Positions 1 through 7,179 of a DNA stretch of 23,336 nucleotides are shown piece by piece. How positions within the stretch are numbered: the stretch's first letter is position 1; each line of letters begins with the position of its first letter. The position numbers and the translations under genes are program-made. The notes beneath the pieces are model-generated. The model was not told the DNA's origin, did no database searches, and saw only the letters and a program-made list of their open reading frames with translations. This stretch comes from a virus, in IMG/VR virus record IMGVR_UViG_3300033153_006046, positions 1-23,336 of that record. One strand, given 5' to 3'.

Positions 1-161
1 CCCCCGGTCTTGCAGGGAAGGCTGTCGATGCTCGTTTGCAGGTGGTTTAAGTGGTTGGTGATGATCCCCAACAGCCGCTTGACGACGAAGGCCAGGATGC
101 CAATCACCAACACGCACAAGCCAAACGCACCGGCCTGTAGGACTGGGTCGAAAACTTCCAT
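1..161 (-). CDS. Small membrane protein, holin-like, cut by window edge
   Basis: The visible 53 residues start at an ATG preceded by a strong GGGAGG ribosome-binding site and follow the capsid gene by 13 bases. Residues 9 to 28 are a single hydrophobic segment (AGAFGLCVLVIGILAFVV), followed by a Lys/Arg and then an amphipathic stretch (NHLNHLQTSIDSL). This one-helix-plus-tail layout is common in small phage membrane proteins, including BhlA/UviB-like holins, but length and topology are the only support. The C-terminus lies outside the window. It could equally be a non-lytic membrane peptide. Confidence 0.6.
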   Translation of the reverse strand, partial: MEVFDPVLQAGAFGLCVLVIGILAFVVKRLLGIITNHLNHLQTSIDSLPCKTG

Positions 162-174
162 GATGACCTCCCGG

Positions 175-1377
175 TTACGCGGTGCCGTCGGAACGGATCA
201 TGTAGCGGGGCTCCCGCACGGCTGGAATACCCTTGAAGGAGACCTTGAAGCGGGCAGCGATGTCTGATGTGAACATGGCCTCATTGTTCATCGGTGCCTC
301 CTCGACCGTCAGCGGCCAGATTTCCTTCCACAGGAACGCCTTCTTGGGATTGCCCAGGAACCAATGGGCGTTGGCAAGGGCGCGATCGCCCGATGTCAGC
401 CCACCGTTGCCGTTGTTGGCAATCAGTCGTCGCGTGACCCATTCGTTGGTCTTCAACGTCAGGTTCCACGGAATGCGATTGGAACCAATCGACCGGATAC
501 CGGGGGGCGTGTCGGTCAACCCAAGCTCCACGGTCGTATCGCGGAGAATCGCCTTCGCCGTCCAAGAAAGCGTCGGGCACACGATCAGCGTGTCGGGATT
601 GTGCATCAACGGTTCGCCGATGTTCGGCTCACTGAGTGAGTTCCACAACTCCGCGGCAGCCTGAAGGTCGGTGTAGTCGACCAAAATGTCCGTGATGATG
701 TTGTCGAAGTACGACACACCGGCAATGTTCGCGTAGGTGTTGCGGGCAATGTCGTTTCGGACGTATGGATTGACTCCACCAATCACCACGTCGATGATCG
801 CTTTCTCTCGCCGAATCGCCAGGCTTGTGCCCAGGCTGCGGCCACGCTCGATCAGGAGGCCCGTGCGGTCGGCGATGATCGCTTCCTTGGTGATCCCCAG
901 TATCTTCCCGTGCTTCTCGGCACGCGGGATGCGAATCTTTTCCTCCGCAAGGCCCGCAAGCGGGTACTCCTGGCCCTCTCCGATTTCGCCGACGTCGTCA
1001 TCGGCGTCCACGGTGATCCCGGGAATGAGTTCGTCTTCCTGAAGGGTCGACGGCATCGTCGTGACAAGGTCGTCACCGATCAACGTCTCCAGCGACATTG
1101 CTTCGTTGATTGCCGAGAAGAGAATCTGTCTGTTGATCGACGAGAAGGCCGACGTATCGACGGCGGCCGCGTCTTCCATGACGTGGCTCTTGCGTCTTGG
1201 GTCCAACCTGCGCACGAACTCGCGGCCGTCGGGAACCAGGTTTTCCGCCATGTCACGCAGCGAGAAGTCGTAGCTTCCGAAATCCTTCTTTTCGAGCCCC
1301 TCTTGGACGAAATGCAAAGTTCGTGCCTTGCCCTTTTCGTCCCACATCCTGCGGAGGTCTTTTGCTTGAACTAACAT
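175..1377 (-). CDS. Major capsid protein (HK97 fold)
   Basis: This 400-residue protein should form the icosahedral head shell. It is long enough for an HK97-fold capsid protein and lies directly after the portal, protease and decoration-like genes. Features typical of the fold are visible: a charged N-terminal arm (1 to 65), a region where the protein starts to read as the folded shell domain (SSINRQILFSAINEA, about 79 to 93), a long helix with paired arginines (GTSLAIRREKAIIDVVIGG, about 183 to 201), and a C-terminal strand ending FKGIPAVREPRYMIRSDG. The ATG is preceded by AAAGGAAACC. The N-terminal 65 residues may be a delta domain or stay in the mature protein; I cannot tell. Identification rests on motifs and position, not a search. 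Confidence 0.85.
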   Translation of the reverse strand: MLVQAKDLRRMWDEKGKARTLHFVQEGLEKKDFGSYDFSLRDMAENLVPDGREFVRRLDPRRKSHVMEDAAAVDTSAFSSINRQILFSAINEAMSLETLIGDDLVTTMPSTLQEDELIPGITVDADDDVGEIGEGQEYPLAGLAEEKIRIPRAEKHGKILGITKEAIIADRTGLLIERGRSLGTSLAIRREKAIIDVVIGGVNPYVRNDIARNTYANIAGVSYFDNIITDILVDYTDLQAAAELWNSLSEPNIGEPLMHNPDTLIVCPTLSWTAKAILRDTTVELGLTDTPPGIRSIGSNRIPWNLTLKTNEWVTRRLIANNGNGGLTSGDRALANAHWFLGNPKKAFLWKEIWPLTVEEAPMNNEAMFTSDIAARFKVSFKGIPAVREPRYMIRSDGTA

Positions 1378-1394
1378 GATGGTTTCCTTTCCGC

Positions 1395-2174
1395 CTAGAT
1401 GGCGTCAATCCTGATTTGTGAGGCGGAGGCGTAGTCCACGTGCATCGACGCCTCGACGTTGGCTGCGGTGGCGGTTCCGTTGTGAACGCCAAAGCCGAAG
1501 TGCATTGCGGTAAAGTTGGCGATGGTCATGTCGCAGTTTTCGTGGACGACGTGACGATCGTTGATCCAGAAATCGAAGTCCAGGTTGAGGATCGCCGCCG
1601 TCTTCATGCAGACCGGGTTGCACTCGGCGCGGAAGTTGTAGAGCGTGTCTTCGTCCGCGTCGATCTTCTCGCCGGCCAGGTTGCGGGGGTTCGCCAACGT
1701 CAAGGCCTGGGTGCGTTGCACGAAGTCGGTGAGGTTGTCAACAACCGTGTTCCACACAACCCCGCCGTCAAGTTTGTAGAACCCGAACCCGCAGAAGTCG
1801 GCCTTGGGGCCGGCGCCGGCGTCTTGCATCGGTTGCGCCGCCGCGGTCAGGGCGTTCATCATGCCAACAAAGACGTTCTCTTCGTCTGCACCGTGTGAGA
1901 CTGCGCCCCAGTAGTAGCTTTCCTGTTCGAAGCAAATCGGCTTCAGGTTTTGGAAGAGGAAGTGCTCCTGCTTGCTTCGCAGGTAAGACATATCCTCGTT
2001 GACGGCCGTTGTCGGAATCAGAAGGAGTCCGTGGGGTGCATCCACTTCGGCAATTGCACCCGTGTCGGTTTCTTCGGTCCAGGCATCGTTGTCGACCCAG
2101 TGGCCGAAGTCATCTTCCAGGGTGAACACATCGCGGCGCCCAGTCATCATCTGGGATTTCTTCATACTCAGCAT
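1395..2174 (-). CDS. Virion protein between protease and capsid, decoration-like
   Basis: A 259-residue protein sits between the prohead protease and the major capsid gene, where phages often encode a head decoration or stabilisation protein. The start used (MLSMKK) has GGAGAACCGTT just upstream. The sequence is rich in aromatic and acidic residues and short beta-like strands (GLLLIPTTA, FCGFGFYKLDGGVVWNTVV, AAILNLDFDFWINDRHVV). It resembles jelly-roll or concanavalin-like phage surface proteins in texture; no catalytic motif is visible. A direct role in the head is inferred from position only. It could instead be a second, minor capsid protein. Confidence 0.55.
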   Translation of the reverse strand: MLSMKKSQMMTGRRDVFTLEDDFGHWVDNDAWTEETDTGAIAEVDAPHGLLLIPTTAVNEDMSYLRSKQEHFLFQNLKPICFEQESYYWGAVSHGADEENVFVGMMNALTAAAQPMQDAGAGPKADFCGFGFYKLDGGVVWNTVVDNLTDFVQRTQALTLANPRNLAGEKIDADEDTLYNFRAECNPVCMKTAAILNLDFDFWINDRHVVHENCDMTIANFTAMHFGFGVHNGTATAANVEASMHVDYASASQIRIDAI

Positions 2175-2184
2175 AACGGTTCTC

Positions 2185-2901
2185 CTAGTTTATGGCGTAG
2201 CCGCGTACGACGGCCAGCAGGTCTTCGTGGCTGTTGCCCATCGGGGCTACGTCGCCCTCGCCCTCCGTCACGTTCTCCAGAGCCGTGATCCGCTTGGGCT
2301 CCGGCTTGGGTTCTGCCTTCGCCGCTTCCAATACGGCGACGCGATCGCCCAGCGCCTTAGTACCGGCGTCGATCGCTTCCTTCATTTCGTCCAGGCTCTT
2401 CTGAAGTTCTTCCAAACCCATGTCATCGATCTCCTCGAATAGGTTGACCGTGGTGGCCGGGTCATCGACCAGGTCCACGGAGTTGACTTCTACAATCTTG
2501 ACAACCTCCGTTTGGTCGTCGTTCATTTCAACAACAGCGTTATGCGAGAGCCCGAAGTTGTGGCCGCTCGACTCGACAATAAGCTGCGCCATGGGGTGGC
2601 TCTGCTTGACGTGCAGGTCGCCCCATAAGCCGAGCCCGATCTTGCCGTCGAAGCGCTCGTGGACGTTCGACAGACTGCCGAAGTGATGGACAAGCTGCCG
2701 GCTTCCCCGTCGCTTCTCCGGATCGGTCGGGTGATAGACGTAGACGGCGGTCGCTTCATAGAGCGGGATGGCGGCACGCAACACGGGCTGCGGGTAGACG
2801 CGGCCGTTGCTGCTGCGCGTGCCGATGATCTTGACGCCCTTGATGACGCCGCCGACTACGGGCGCTCGGCTGTACTCTAGGACTTGGTAAAGCCTTGGCA
2901 T
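2185..2901 (-). CDS. Prohead maturation protease with C-terminal scaffold-like region
   Basis: This 238-residue protein should process the capsid precursor. It contains signatures of phage prohead proteases: SSNGRVYP (30 to 37), VHHFG (71 to 75), GDLHV (94 to 98), the block NFGLSHNAVVE (115 to 125) with the likely nucleophile Ser119, and EVNSVDLVDDPAT (138 to 150), matching the S-D/L-V-x-x-P-A end of the fold. From about 160 to 200 a Leu/Glu/Lys-rich heptad-like helix follows, then a short conserved-looking tail, as in protease-scaffold fusions. The true ATG is at 2901; the open frame extends further upstream into the preceding genes but that part is Arg/Ser shadow sequence. The start overlaps the stop of the preceding small gene (TGATG), suggesting coupled translation. 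Confidence 0.82.
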   Translation of the reverse strand: MPRLYQVLEYSRAPVVGGVIKGVKIIGTRSSNGRVYPQPVLRAAIPLYEATAVYVYHPTDPEKRRGSRQLVHHFGSLSNVHERFDGKIGLGLWGDLHVKQSHPMAQLIVESSGHNFGLSHNAVVEMNDDQTEVVKIVEVNSVDLVDDPATTVNLFEEIDDMGLEELQKSLDEMKEAIDAGTKALGDRVAVLEAAKAEPKPEPKRITALENVTEGEGDVAPMGNSHEDLLAVVRGYAIN

Positions 2902-3059
2902 CACGAAACCCTTTCGTCTGGCAACCACAATCCGCAACCGGGCATCGGCGGTTCCGGCTTTCGCGGGCGGTGGTATTCGATTTCGTCCACCACAGCCACA
3001 TATCCAATCACGAGGAAACCAACCACCATGAAGCCGATGCAGATGATCGTCGTAATCAT
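2901..3059 (-). CDS. 52-aa membrane peptide between portal and protease
   Basis: A 52-residue frame is linked to both neighbours by TGATG overlaps: its ATG shares a base with the portal stop, and its TGA shares a base with the protease start. It begins MITTIICIGFMVVGFLVIGY, a clear transmembrane segment (residues 4 to 24), followed by an acidic and proline-rich tail (RPRKPEPPMP, 31 to 40). The exact fit between neighbours and the membrane-helix profile argue that it is translated. Function is unknown; it might be a holin-like or head-gene regulator peptide. No family recognised. Confidence 0.65.
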   Translation of the reverse strand: MITTIICIGFMVVGFLVIGYVAVVDEIEYHRPRKPEPPMPGCGLWLPDERVS

Positions 3060-4690
3060 CACGATACCCTTTCGCTGTTTGACTCGGTACTGTTCTCCGA
3101 CGGCGTGGCGGAGGGTGAGCCCGACACGGCGTCCATTTCAAGCATGATCGACGGCGGCTCGATCGGGTCCTCTTCGATGTTCTGTTGCTCGGCGTCGAAA
3201 TCGAGGTCCTCACGAGCGGCCCAACTCTGATTGCTGAGCACGCCCCGCTCATTCAGCAAAGCGTTGCGATCGGTCTCTTCTTTCTGCTTGCGGGCGACCA
3301 CCGGCGGCATTTCAACATTGTCCTCGATATCGTCCAGGATGTTCTCCCGGGCCGGGCCGAGTAGGCCATGGATCGCGGCGTGATCAATCACGCGTTCAAT
3401 CAGCCGCTTGTACGCGGAGCGGTAGAACCACTGGCGGGCTTGGAGGGCTCGGGTGAAGGGTCCCTCGGCAACCAACGCGGAGGCGAGATTCGCGTTGGAC
3501 GCATCCCCAGAGACGATCCCCTCCGGCATCTGCCACCTTGCTCCAATGTTCCGCAGTGCGGCTTGCAGAACTTGGATTAAGGTTTCGGATTGACCAGTAC
3601 CCGCCAGTGGCCCCGCCGTGTACTTCATTCCGTTGGGGACGGACAAGATCGTCGGCCCCTCGTATTGGATCGATTCGGCTTGCCGGCCGGTGCGCGTGGT
3701 TGTGATGCTCCCGCCCATCGCCTCCGGCATCACGCCTTCCGGATGCTCGCGGACCCACGCGATCGCCGCTTGCACGGTCGCACCCTCGCGGAGGTTGCGC
3801 AAGAGCTTCCTGACGCCGGGCAGATCGTTGGCGACACAGAAGAAGTCCGACACGCCACGCTTGCTCTGCCGGTCGACCCACTCGGTCTTGAGGTGGAATA
3901 CCTCGTCAGCTTCGTAGAACACGCCTTGCTGTTGCGTGTCGTTGTACTGGCTCACCACCCAGTAGCCGAGCGGCTTGGACGTGTCTTCCTTCGTCGTGAG
4001 GATGCCGAACCGCCACGACTCGCCGCCGCCTACGCCAAGCTGCCTGTTGAGCGCACTGCGGTTCTGTGGCTCCTTGACTTGCTCCGGCTCGACTGACCGC
4101 AGGGAAAGGGAGCCCGTCAGATCGTCCGGCTGCAAGATCAAGAAAGCCTCACCATCGCGTCGGGTGCGACGGAACAACTCCAGTTCCCACGAGTACCAGT
4201 CAACGTCACGTTGCCACTTGTCGATAAACTCGGTCGCTTCGTCGGCAAGGTCCTGCGGTCCGTCTTGCTCGCGTGGCACGACCCGATACTCAAAGCCCGT
4301 GAAGATCACGAACTGAGAGAGCACGTCCAACACGCAGACGGCCGTGGGGCAGAAGGCTTCCAGAATCCTCGCAACCTCGACCGAGTGCCGACGCTGCTCC
4401 TCGGTGAAGTAGAACGGCGGCAGAGCCCCGTGCTGTCGAGAGCCGGGGCGTGCAGAGTGCCGGCCGATCGCCCTGTAATGGAGTAGATCGTTGGCCGCAG
4501 AGCCGAGCCCGGCCGCGTAGCCGGTGCTGCTCGTGTACGGATCGGCGGAAGCCCACGCATCCTCCAAGACTTGCCTCTTGGCAACGTCCCTCAGCCGCTT
4601 CAGGACGCGCTCTTCACGCTGGAGCAAGGCAAGCTGCGTCTGCTCGGCAACGTGTTCACGCTGCGCAAGTGACTCAAGAAAGGTAGGCAT
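3059..4690 (-). CDS. Portal protein
   Basis: This 543-residue protein should form the dodecameric ring through which DNA enters the head. Length and position directly ahead of protease and capsid genes fit the portal family. Supporting stretches include the stem/wing region with ELFRRTRRDGEAFLILQ, the conserved-looking VFHLKTEWVDRQSKRGVSDF, a Gly/Ser-rich loop with GIVSGDASNANLASALVAEGPF, and the C-terminal ALLNERGVLSNQSWAAREDLDFDAEQ, the last being a characteristic portal ending in which unused or re-ordered batches are listed as acidic and Gln-rich helices. The start has GGGAG nine bases upstream. Residues 1 to 40 form a heptad-rich coiled coil. Its stop overlaps the next start. Confidence 0.85.
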   Translation of the reverse strand: MPTFLESLAQREHVAEQTQLALLQREERVLKRLRDVAKRQVLEDAWASADPYTSSTGYAAGLGSAANDLLHYRAIGRHSARPGSRQHGALPPFYFTEEQRRHSVEVARILEAFCPTAVCVLDVLSQFVIFTGFEYRVVPREQDGPQDLADEATEFIDKWQRDVDWYSWELELFRRTRRDGEAFLILQPDDLTGSLSLRSVEPEQVKEPQNRSALNRQLGVGGGESWRFGILTTKEDTSKPLGYWVVSQYNDTQQQGVFYEADEVFHLKTEWVDRQSKRGVSDFFCVANDLPGVRKLLRNLREGATVQAAIAWVREHPEGVMPEAMGGSITTTRTGRQAESIQYEGPTILSVPNGMKYTAGPLAGTGQSETLIQVLQAALRNIGARWQMPEGIVSGDASNANLASALVAEGPFTRALQARQWFYRSAYKRLIERVIDHAAIHGLLGPARENILDDIEDNVEMPPVVARKQKEETDRNALLNERGVLSNQSWAAREDLDFDAEQQNIEEDPIEPPSIMLEMDAVSGSPSATPSENSTESNSERVS

Positions 4691-4775
4691 GGCGATCTAC
4701 TCCCTTTCGGGAATCATACCGCCACGCCTGCCTAATGCAAGGGCACTACGTGCCCAGATTGCTGGCAGGGTACAC

Positions 4776-4915
4776 CTACGGGGGGGACCTTACCTTCGGA
4801 GTCTGGGGGATTGGTGGATTCAGGTCGAATGGTTCATCATCCACATCGTACTTGTAATGAGCGGCGTAGCTCACAAATCCTCCCACTCTCCGGAAGTCAC
4901 AAGCCAGATTTTCAT
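4776..4915 (-). other. Split small reading frame after the peptidase gene
   Basis: An ATG overlapping the peptidase stop (ATGA) opens a 14-codon frame (MKIWLVTSGEWEDL) that ends at 4871. A GTG whose last two bases lie in that stop, with GGAGG four bases upstream, opens a 32-codon frame (begins VSYAAHYKYDVDDEPFDL) ending at 4776. The first part resembles the N-termini of small phage proteins starting MK-x-x-V-T-S-G-E. A minus-one slip at GATTTG would fuse the two into a 45-residue product. It may be a broken gene, two coupled mini-genes or chance. Between 4691 and 4775 I see nothing else apart from the portal ribosome-binding site. Confidence 0.35.
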
Positions 4916-5721
4916 GTACTCACTGCCGGAACAGCCTCCTTAATTTGGGGGACGCCATCCGTACTTGACCCTGCCGCCCAGCAGCCAAATGAGCTAAAAT
5001 CGCGGCATTGGTCCTCCGTAAGCGTGTAGAAACCGCCCACGACACCGGGTAGGTTGCGAATGTGCAGCCACTCGAAATCTGCTTTGGTATACCCAGGCGA
5101 CTCCCCCCAATCCTCACTCCACGAGTTCGGGCCGCGGATCAACCAGCCCCGATCGTCCCTGTCAAGCTGGGTCGCACAGACGGCGTGACCGCCGCCGCGG
5201 CTACCCGGCCACCGAACGCCGATCAGGCAAGGCCGGTGCTGCTGTATCGCCGTGGCGACCGCGTCGAAATCGGCGTTGAGGTCGAGCCACTCGAGCATCC
5301 GATTCTGTGCCGCATCCGCCTCCGCGTCGTCCGGCCAGTCGGACGGCCGCCAAGCATCTTGCGGCACCTTCGCCCGGGTGCAGACCCCAACGTCAACCAT
5401 CGCTTTCAGGTTCTCGTCAAGCGTCGAACCTTGGCCCCACTTGCTGTGCTGACCGAAGAGGTGTTCCGGTGAGAGTTCGACGTGAGGACGGCCGCGGATC
5501 GACCGCTCCGTCATCATTGTTTCGCAGGCGCCGTTGCTGGTACACATACCGTCAAGCTGCGAATAGATCGTCTTGACGTGCCGGTTCATGGACGTTGGCA
5601 CCCAGAGCCGGCGGGCGATCAATTCGAACCAATCCGTCCATTTTGGAAAGGTGCCGTCGCCGTAGACCGTGGATCGCGGCAGGGCACCGAATTCAGTTCC
5701 GATTGGTGGTGCGTGCATCAT
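4912..5721 (-). CDS. Papain-like (C1A) cysteine peptidase
   Basis: This 269-residue protein carries the C1A catalytic signature in order: QLDGMCTSNGA with candidate oxyanion Gln55 and nucleophile Cys60, GGGHAVCATQLD with His179, and GPNSWSEDWGESPGY with Asn199 and the NSW-x3-WGE-x2-GY strand typical of papains. No signal peptide is visible, so it probably acts in the cytoplasm or is packed in the virion. The sequence starts MMHAPP; either Met could initiate, after GGAAGGAGA. The gene overlaps its upstream neighbour (ATGATG) and ends by ATGA onto the next small frame, and lies just ahead of the portal. Possible roles are capsid processing, lysis, or attack on host proteins; the sequence does not decide. 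The Cys spacing from Gln is one residue short of papain. Confidence 0.75.
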   Translation of the reverse strand: MMHAPPIGTEFGALPRSTVYGDGTFPKWTDWFELIARRLWVPTSMNRHVKTIYSQLDGMCTSNGACETMMTERSIRGRPHVELSPEHLFGQHSKWGQGSTLDENLKAMVDVGVCTRAKVPQDAWRPSDWPDDAEADAAQNRMLEWLDLNADFDAVATAIQQHRPCLIGVRWPGSRGGGHAVCATQLDRDDRGWLIRGPNSWSEDWGESPGYTKADFEWLHIRNLPGVVGGFYTLTEDQCRDFSSFGCWAAGSSTDGVPQIKEAVPAVST

Positions 5722-5864
5722 TCTCCTTCCTCCTCACTGAGTTCTTGTAGCCTCATATCCCAGCCTACCGCCTCAGCCATCAAGGCTTGGTACAATTCGC
5801 GTTCGCCGCATGTCGACCGGGCGATGGTGTTCCGGACGGCGTCCACAGTTTCTTTGGCAGTCAT
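5718..5864 (-). CDS. 48-aa helical protein of unknown function
   Basis: The short frame begins MTAKETVDAVRNTIA and ends in an acidic tail (LSEEEGE). It is one base after the previous stop and its own TGA overlaps the start codon of the peptidase gene, and the Glu-rich end supplies the GGAGGAAGGAGA ribosome-binding site for it. It is predicted mostly helical with one Cys. Its operon fit suggests it is translated; it may merely couple or regulate the peptidase. No family recognised. Confidence 0.55.
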   Translation of the reverse strand: MTAKETVDAVRNTIARSTCGERELYQALMAEAVGWDMRLQELSEEEGE

Positions 5865-5865
5865 T

Positions 5866-6057
5866 TCAATTCTCCTTGGGTTTTGCGTGCTTACAGGTCA
5901 TACCCCGGCCGACGGCCACGGTTTGGCTCGGGTAGCTGGGGTGCAGCAAGTAATACCGGCAACGCCACCATCCTCGCGTCTTACTGTCTGGCGGCCCTCC
6001 GTTCCCGCACTCTTCGCACCGGACATCTCCCGCGAAGGCTTTGCGGTAACCTTTCAT
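5866..6057 (-). CDS. 63-aa Cys-rich mini-protein, probable zinc binder (copy A)
   Basis: Four cysteines are arranged as C14-x2-C17, C33 and C55 with the framework W-R-C (31 to 33) and V-G-x3-T-C (49 to 55), a layout for one structural metal site. The same framework is found in the gene at 8152 to 8352, so the two are paralogues. The ATG overlaps the preceding stop by ATGA. Such mini-ribbons often act as protein adaptors, regulators or inhibitors in phages; nothing in the sequence says which. It is unlike a DNA-binding zinc finger in having no second pair of close ligands. Confidence 0.65.
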   Translation of the reverse strand: MKGYRKAFAGDVRCEECGNGGPPDSKTRGWWRCRYYLLHPSYPSQTVAVGRGMTCKHAKPKEN

Positions 6058-6563
6058 TTCAATCCTCCAATCATCGCCCGCATTTTCTCGACGGTGTCCG
6101 GCAACGGAACAACCGAAACCGGCTTACCGTCGGAGCCGACGAAGCAAACCACGGGCAGCGTCGTATCCGCGGCCGCCTCCCCGATCGGCCCCGGCAGCGT
6201 CGGCAGGTCCTTGTCTTCGATCCGGTAGGTCAATCCCTTCGCCAGGGCCGCTGCCTGCCATACCGGATCGTCCAGAATCTTCGCCTGCGCCGCCGTCCGG
6301 TCGGCTTGCTCCTCTATGATCCAGACCCCCGACACCTTGACCGGCACCGGGGGAACCGGAGGGACCGGCACGGGCGGCACGTCGCCGCCGTAGCGGAACA
6401 CGGCGACCACGATCGGGACCGTGCCGTCGATCGGCGCGTGGACCACGAAGGCCAGGCCCCCGGCCGCAACCACGGTGGTTGCGCCGGGGGCCAGGGTGGT
6501 GGGTGACTGTCCGCCGGCGACGGTGGCCGCCAGCAACACGAGGGAAGTCAAGAGCGGTCGCAT
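6054..6563 (-). CDS. Secreted protein with proline-rich linker, possibly thioredoxin-like
   Basis: The 169-residue product starts at ATG 6563, two bases after the previous stop, with GGAAGG upstream. Residues 1 to 20 (MRPLLTSLVLLAATVAGGQS) form a cleavable signal peptide. A beta-rich segment follows, then a proline linker near 62 to 75 (VPPVPVPPVPPVPV), then a C-terminal alpha/beta domain (from about 77) with VSGVWIIEEQADRTA, LPVVCFVGSDGKPV and a terminal helix, the order of a thioredoxin-like fold though it lacks a CxxC motif (the single Cys is in VVCFV). It should act outside the inner membrane. A lysis or envelope role is possible from the export signal but is inference. Confidence 0.6.
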   Translation of the reverse strand: MRPLLTSLVLLAATVAGGQSPTTLAPGATTVVAAGGLAFVVHAPIDGTVPIVVAVFRYGGDVPPVPVPPVPPVPVKVSGVWIIEEQADRTAAQAKILDDPVWQAAALAKGLTYRIEDKDLPTLPGPIGEAAADTTLPVVCFVGSDGKPVSVVPLPDTVEKMRAMIGGLK

Positions 6564-6565
6564 GG

Positions 6566-6838
6566 TCAACCTTCCTCCCCTCGCAAGACGGCGTCGGCGT
6601 CATCCATCAAGCAAGCCACGTCTTCGACGGTCATGCCTGCCAGGTAGGTCATGCCGTCATCGACGGTAAGGCGCAACTCACGGCCGCGCATGCCCTGGTC
6701 GCGCAACACTCGCCGCAGGGCGAACGCCTCACGGAAGCCGGGATTGTTCAACCCGAATTCGATCCGGTCGCGATTGCGTTCCTTCAGACATTCAACAATT
6801 GCCTCAATCACAGCAGCAATCAAAATACTCCAGTCCAT
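6566..6838 (-). CDS. 90-aa protein of unknown function with N-terminal hydrophobic helix
   Basis: The start is taken at ATG 6838, preceded by TTGGAG, because upstream codons in the same frame are Ser/Arg-rich shadow sequence. The protein opens with a hydrophobic stretch (MDWSILIAAVIEAIVECL) that could be a membrane anchor or amphipathic helix, followed by charged helices (KERNRDRIEFGL, FREAFALRRVLRDQGM) and an acidic end (VEDVACLMDDADAVLRGEEG). It precedes the secreted protein by two bases and follows the 99-aa gene by 31 bases. I do not recognise a family; an envelope-associated role would fit the neighbour. Confidence 0.55.
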   Translation of the reverse strand: MDWSILIAAVIEAIVECLKERNRDRIEFGLNNPGFREAFALRRVLRDQGMRGRELRLTVDDGMTYLAGMTVEDVACLMDDADAVLRGEEG

Positions 6839-6869
6839 CACAAGCTCCAATCGTAAAAGGGGTTGGGAG

Positions 6870-7169
6870 TTACTCAGCGGGATCGCTGAGCTTCTTACTG
6901 AGCTTCTTACACTTGATTCTTGTTTCGTCTTTCGTTTCTCGGTCGACTTGGTAACGAATCGTCGCATCACCGTCTGTGAAACTGACCTCCAACCTTCGCA
7001 CGTCATCTTCGGTCATTTTCTCCATGACGGCCGGCTTGAGCACCTCCAACACGCTGCCGAGTTCTTTCCATTCGTGCAGCGCCTTCACGTACTTCCGCGC
7101 CGTGTCCTTCACACGTCGCGACGGCACATCCGACGCGCCATCGATCAGTTGTTGCTCCTTTTCAACCAT
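6870..7169 (-). CDS. 99-aa charged helical protein of unknown function
   Basis: The protein starts MVEKEQQLIDGASDVPSRRV and contains a long charged helix (VKDTARKYVKALHEWKELGSVLEVL, broken by single Gly), then a beta-like strand pair (RLEVSFTDGDATIRYQV) and a lysine-rich end where a nearly repeated KKLS unit occurs twice. Its codons and the ATG with good upstream spacing support a real gene, and it lies 10 bases after the endonuclease stop. Similar small charged proteins are common in phage replication regions, but I recognise no family or motif. Confidence 0.5.
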   Translation of the reverse strand: MVEKEQQLIDGASDVPSRRVKDTARKYVKALHEWKELGSVLEVLKPAVMEKMTEDDVRRLEVSFTDGDATIRYQVDRETKDETRIKCKKLSKKLSDPAE

Positions 7170-7179
7170 CGCATCCTCC

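Noticed and set aside
910-1374. Plus-strand reading frames, for example opposite the capsid gene
   Set aside because: They are antisense shadows of GC-rich codon usage, lack ribosome-binding sites and show no protein family pattern.
2902-3252. N-terminal extension of the prohead protease
   Set aside because: It runs through the portal end and the 52-aa gene in another frame, with Arg/Ser-rich non-protein-like sequence; ATG 2901 fits gene coupling.
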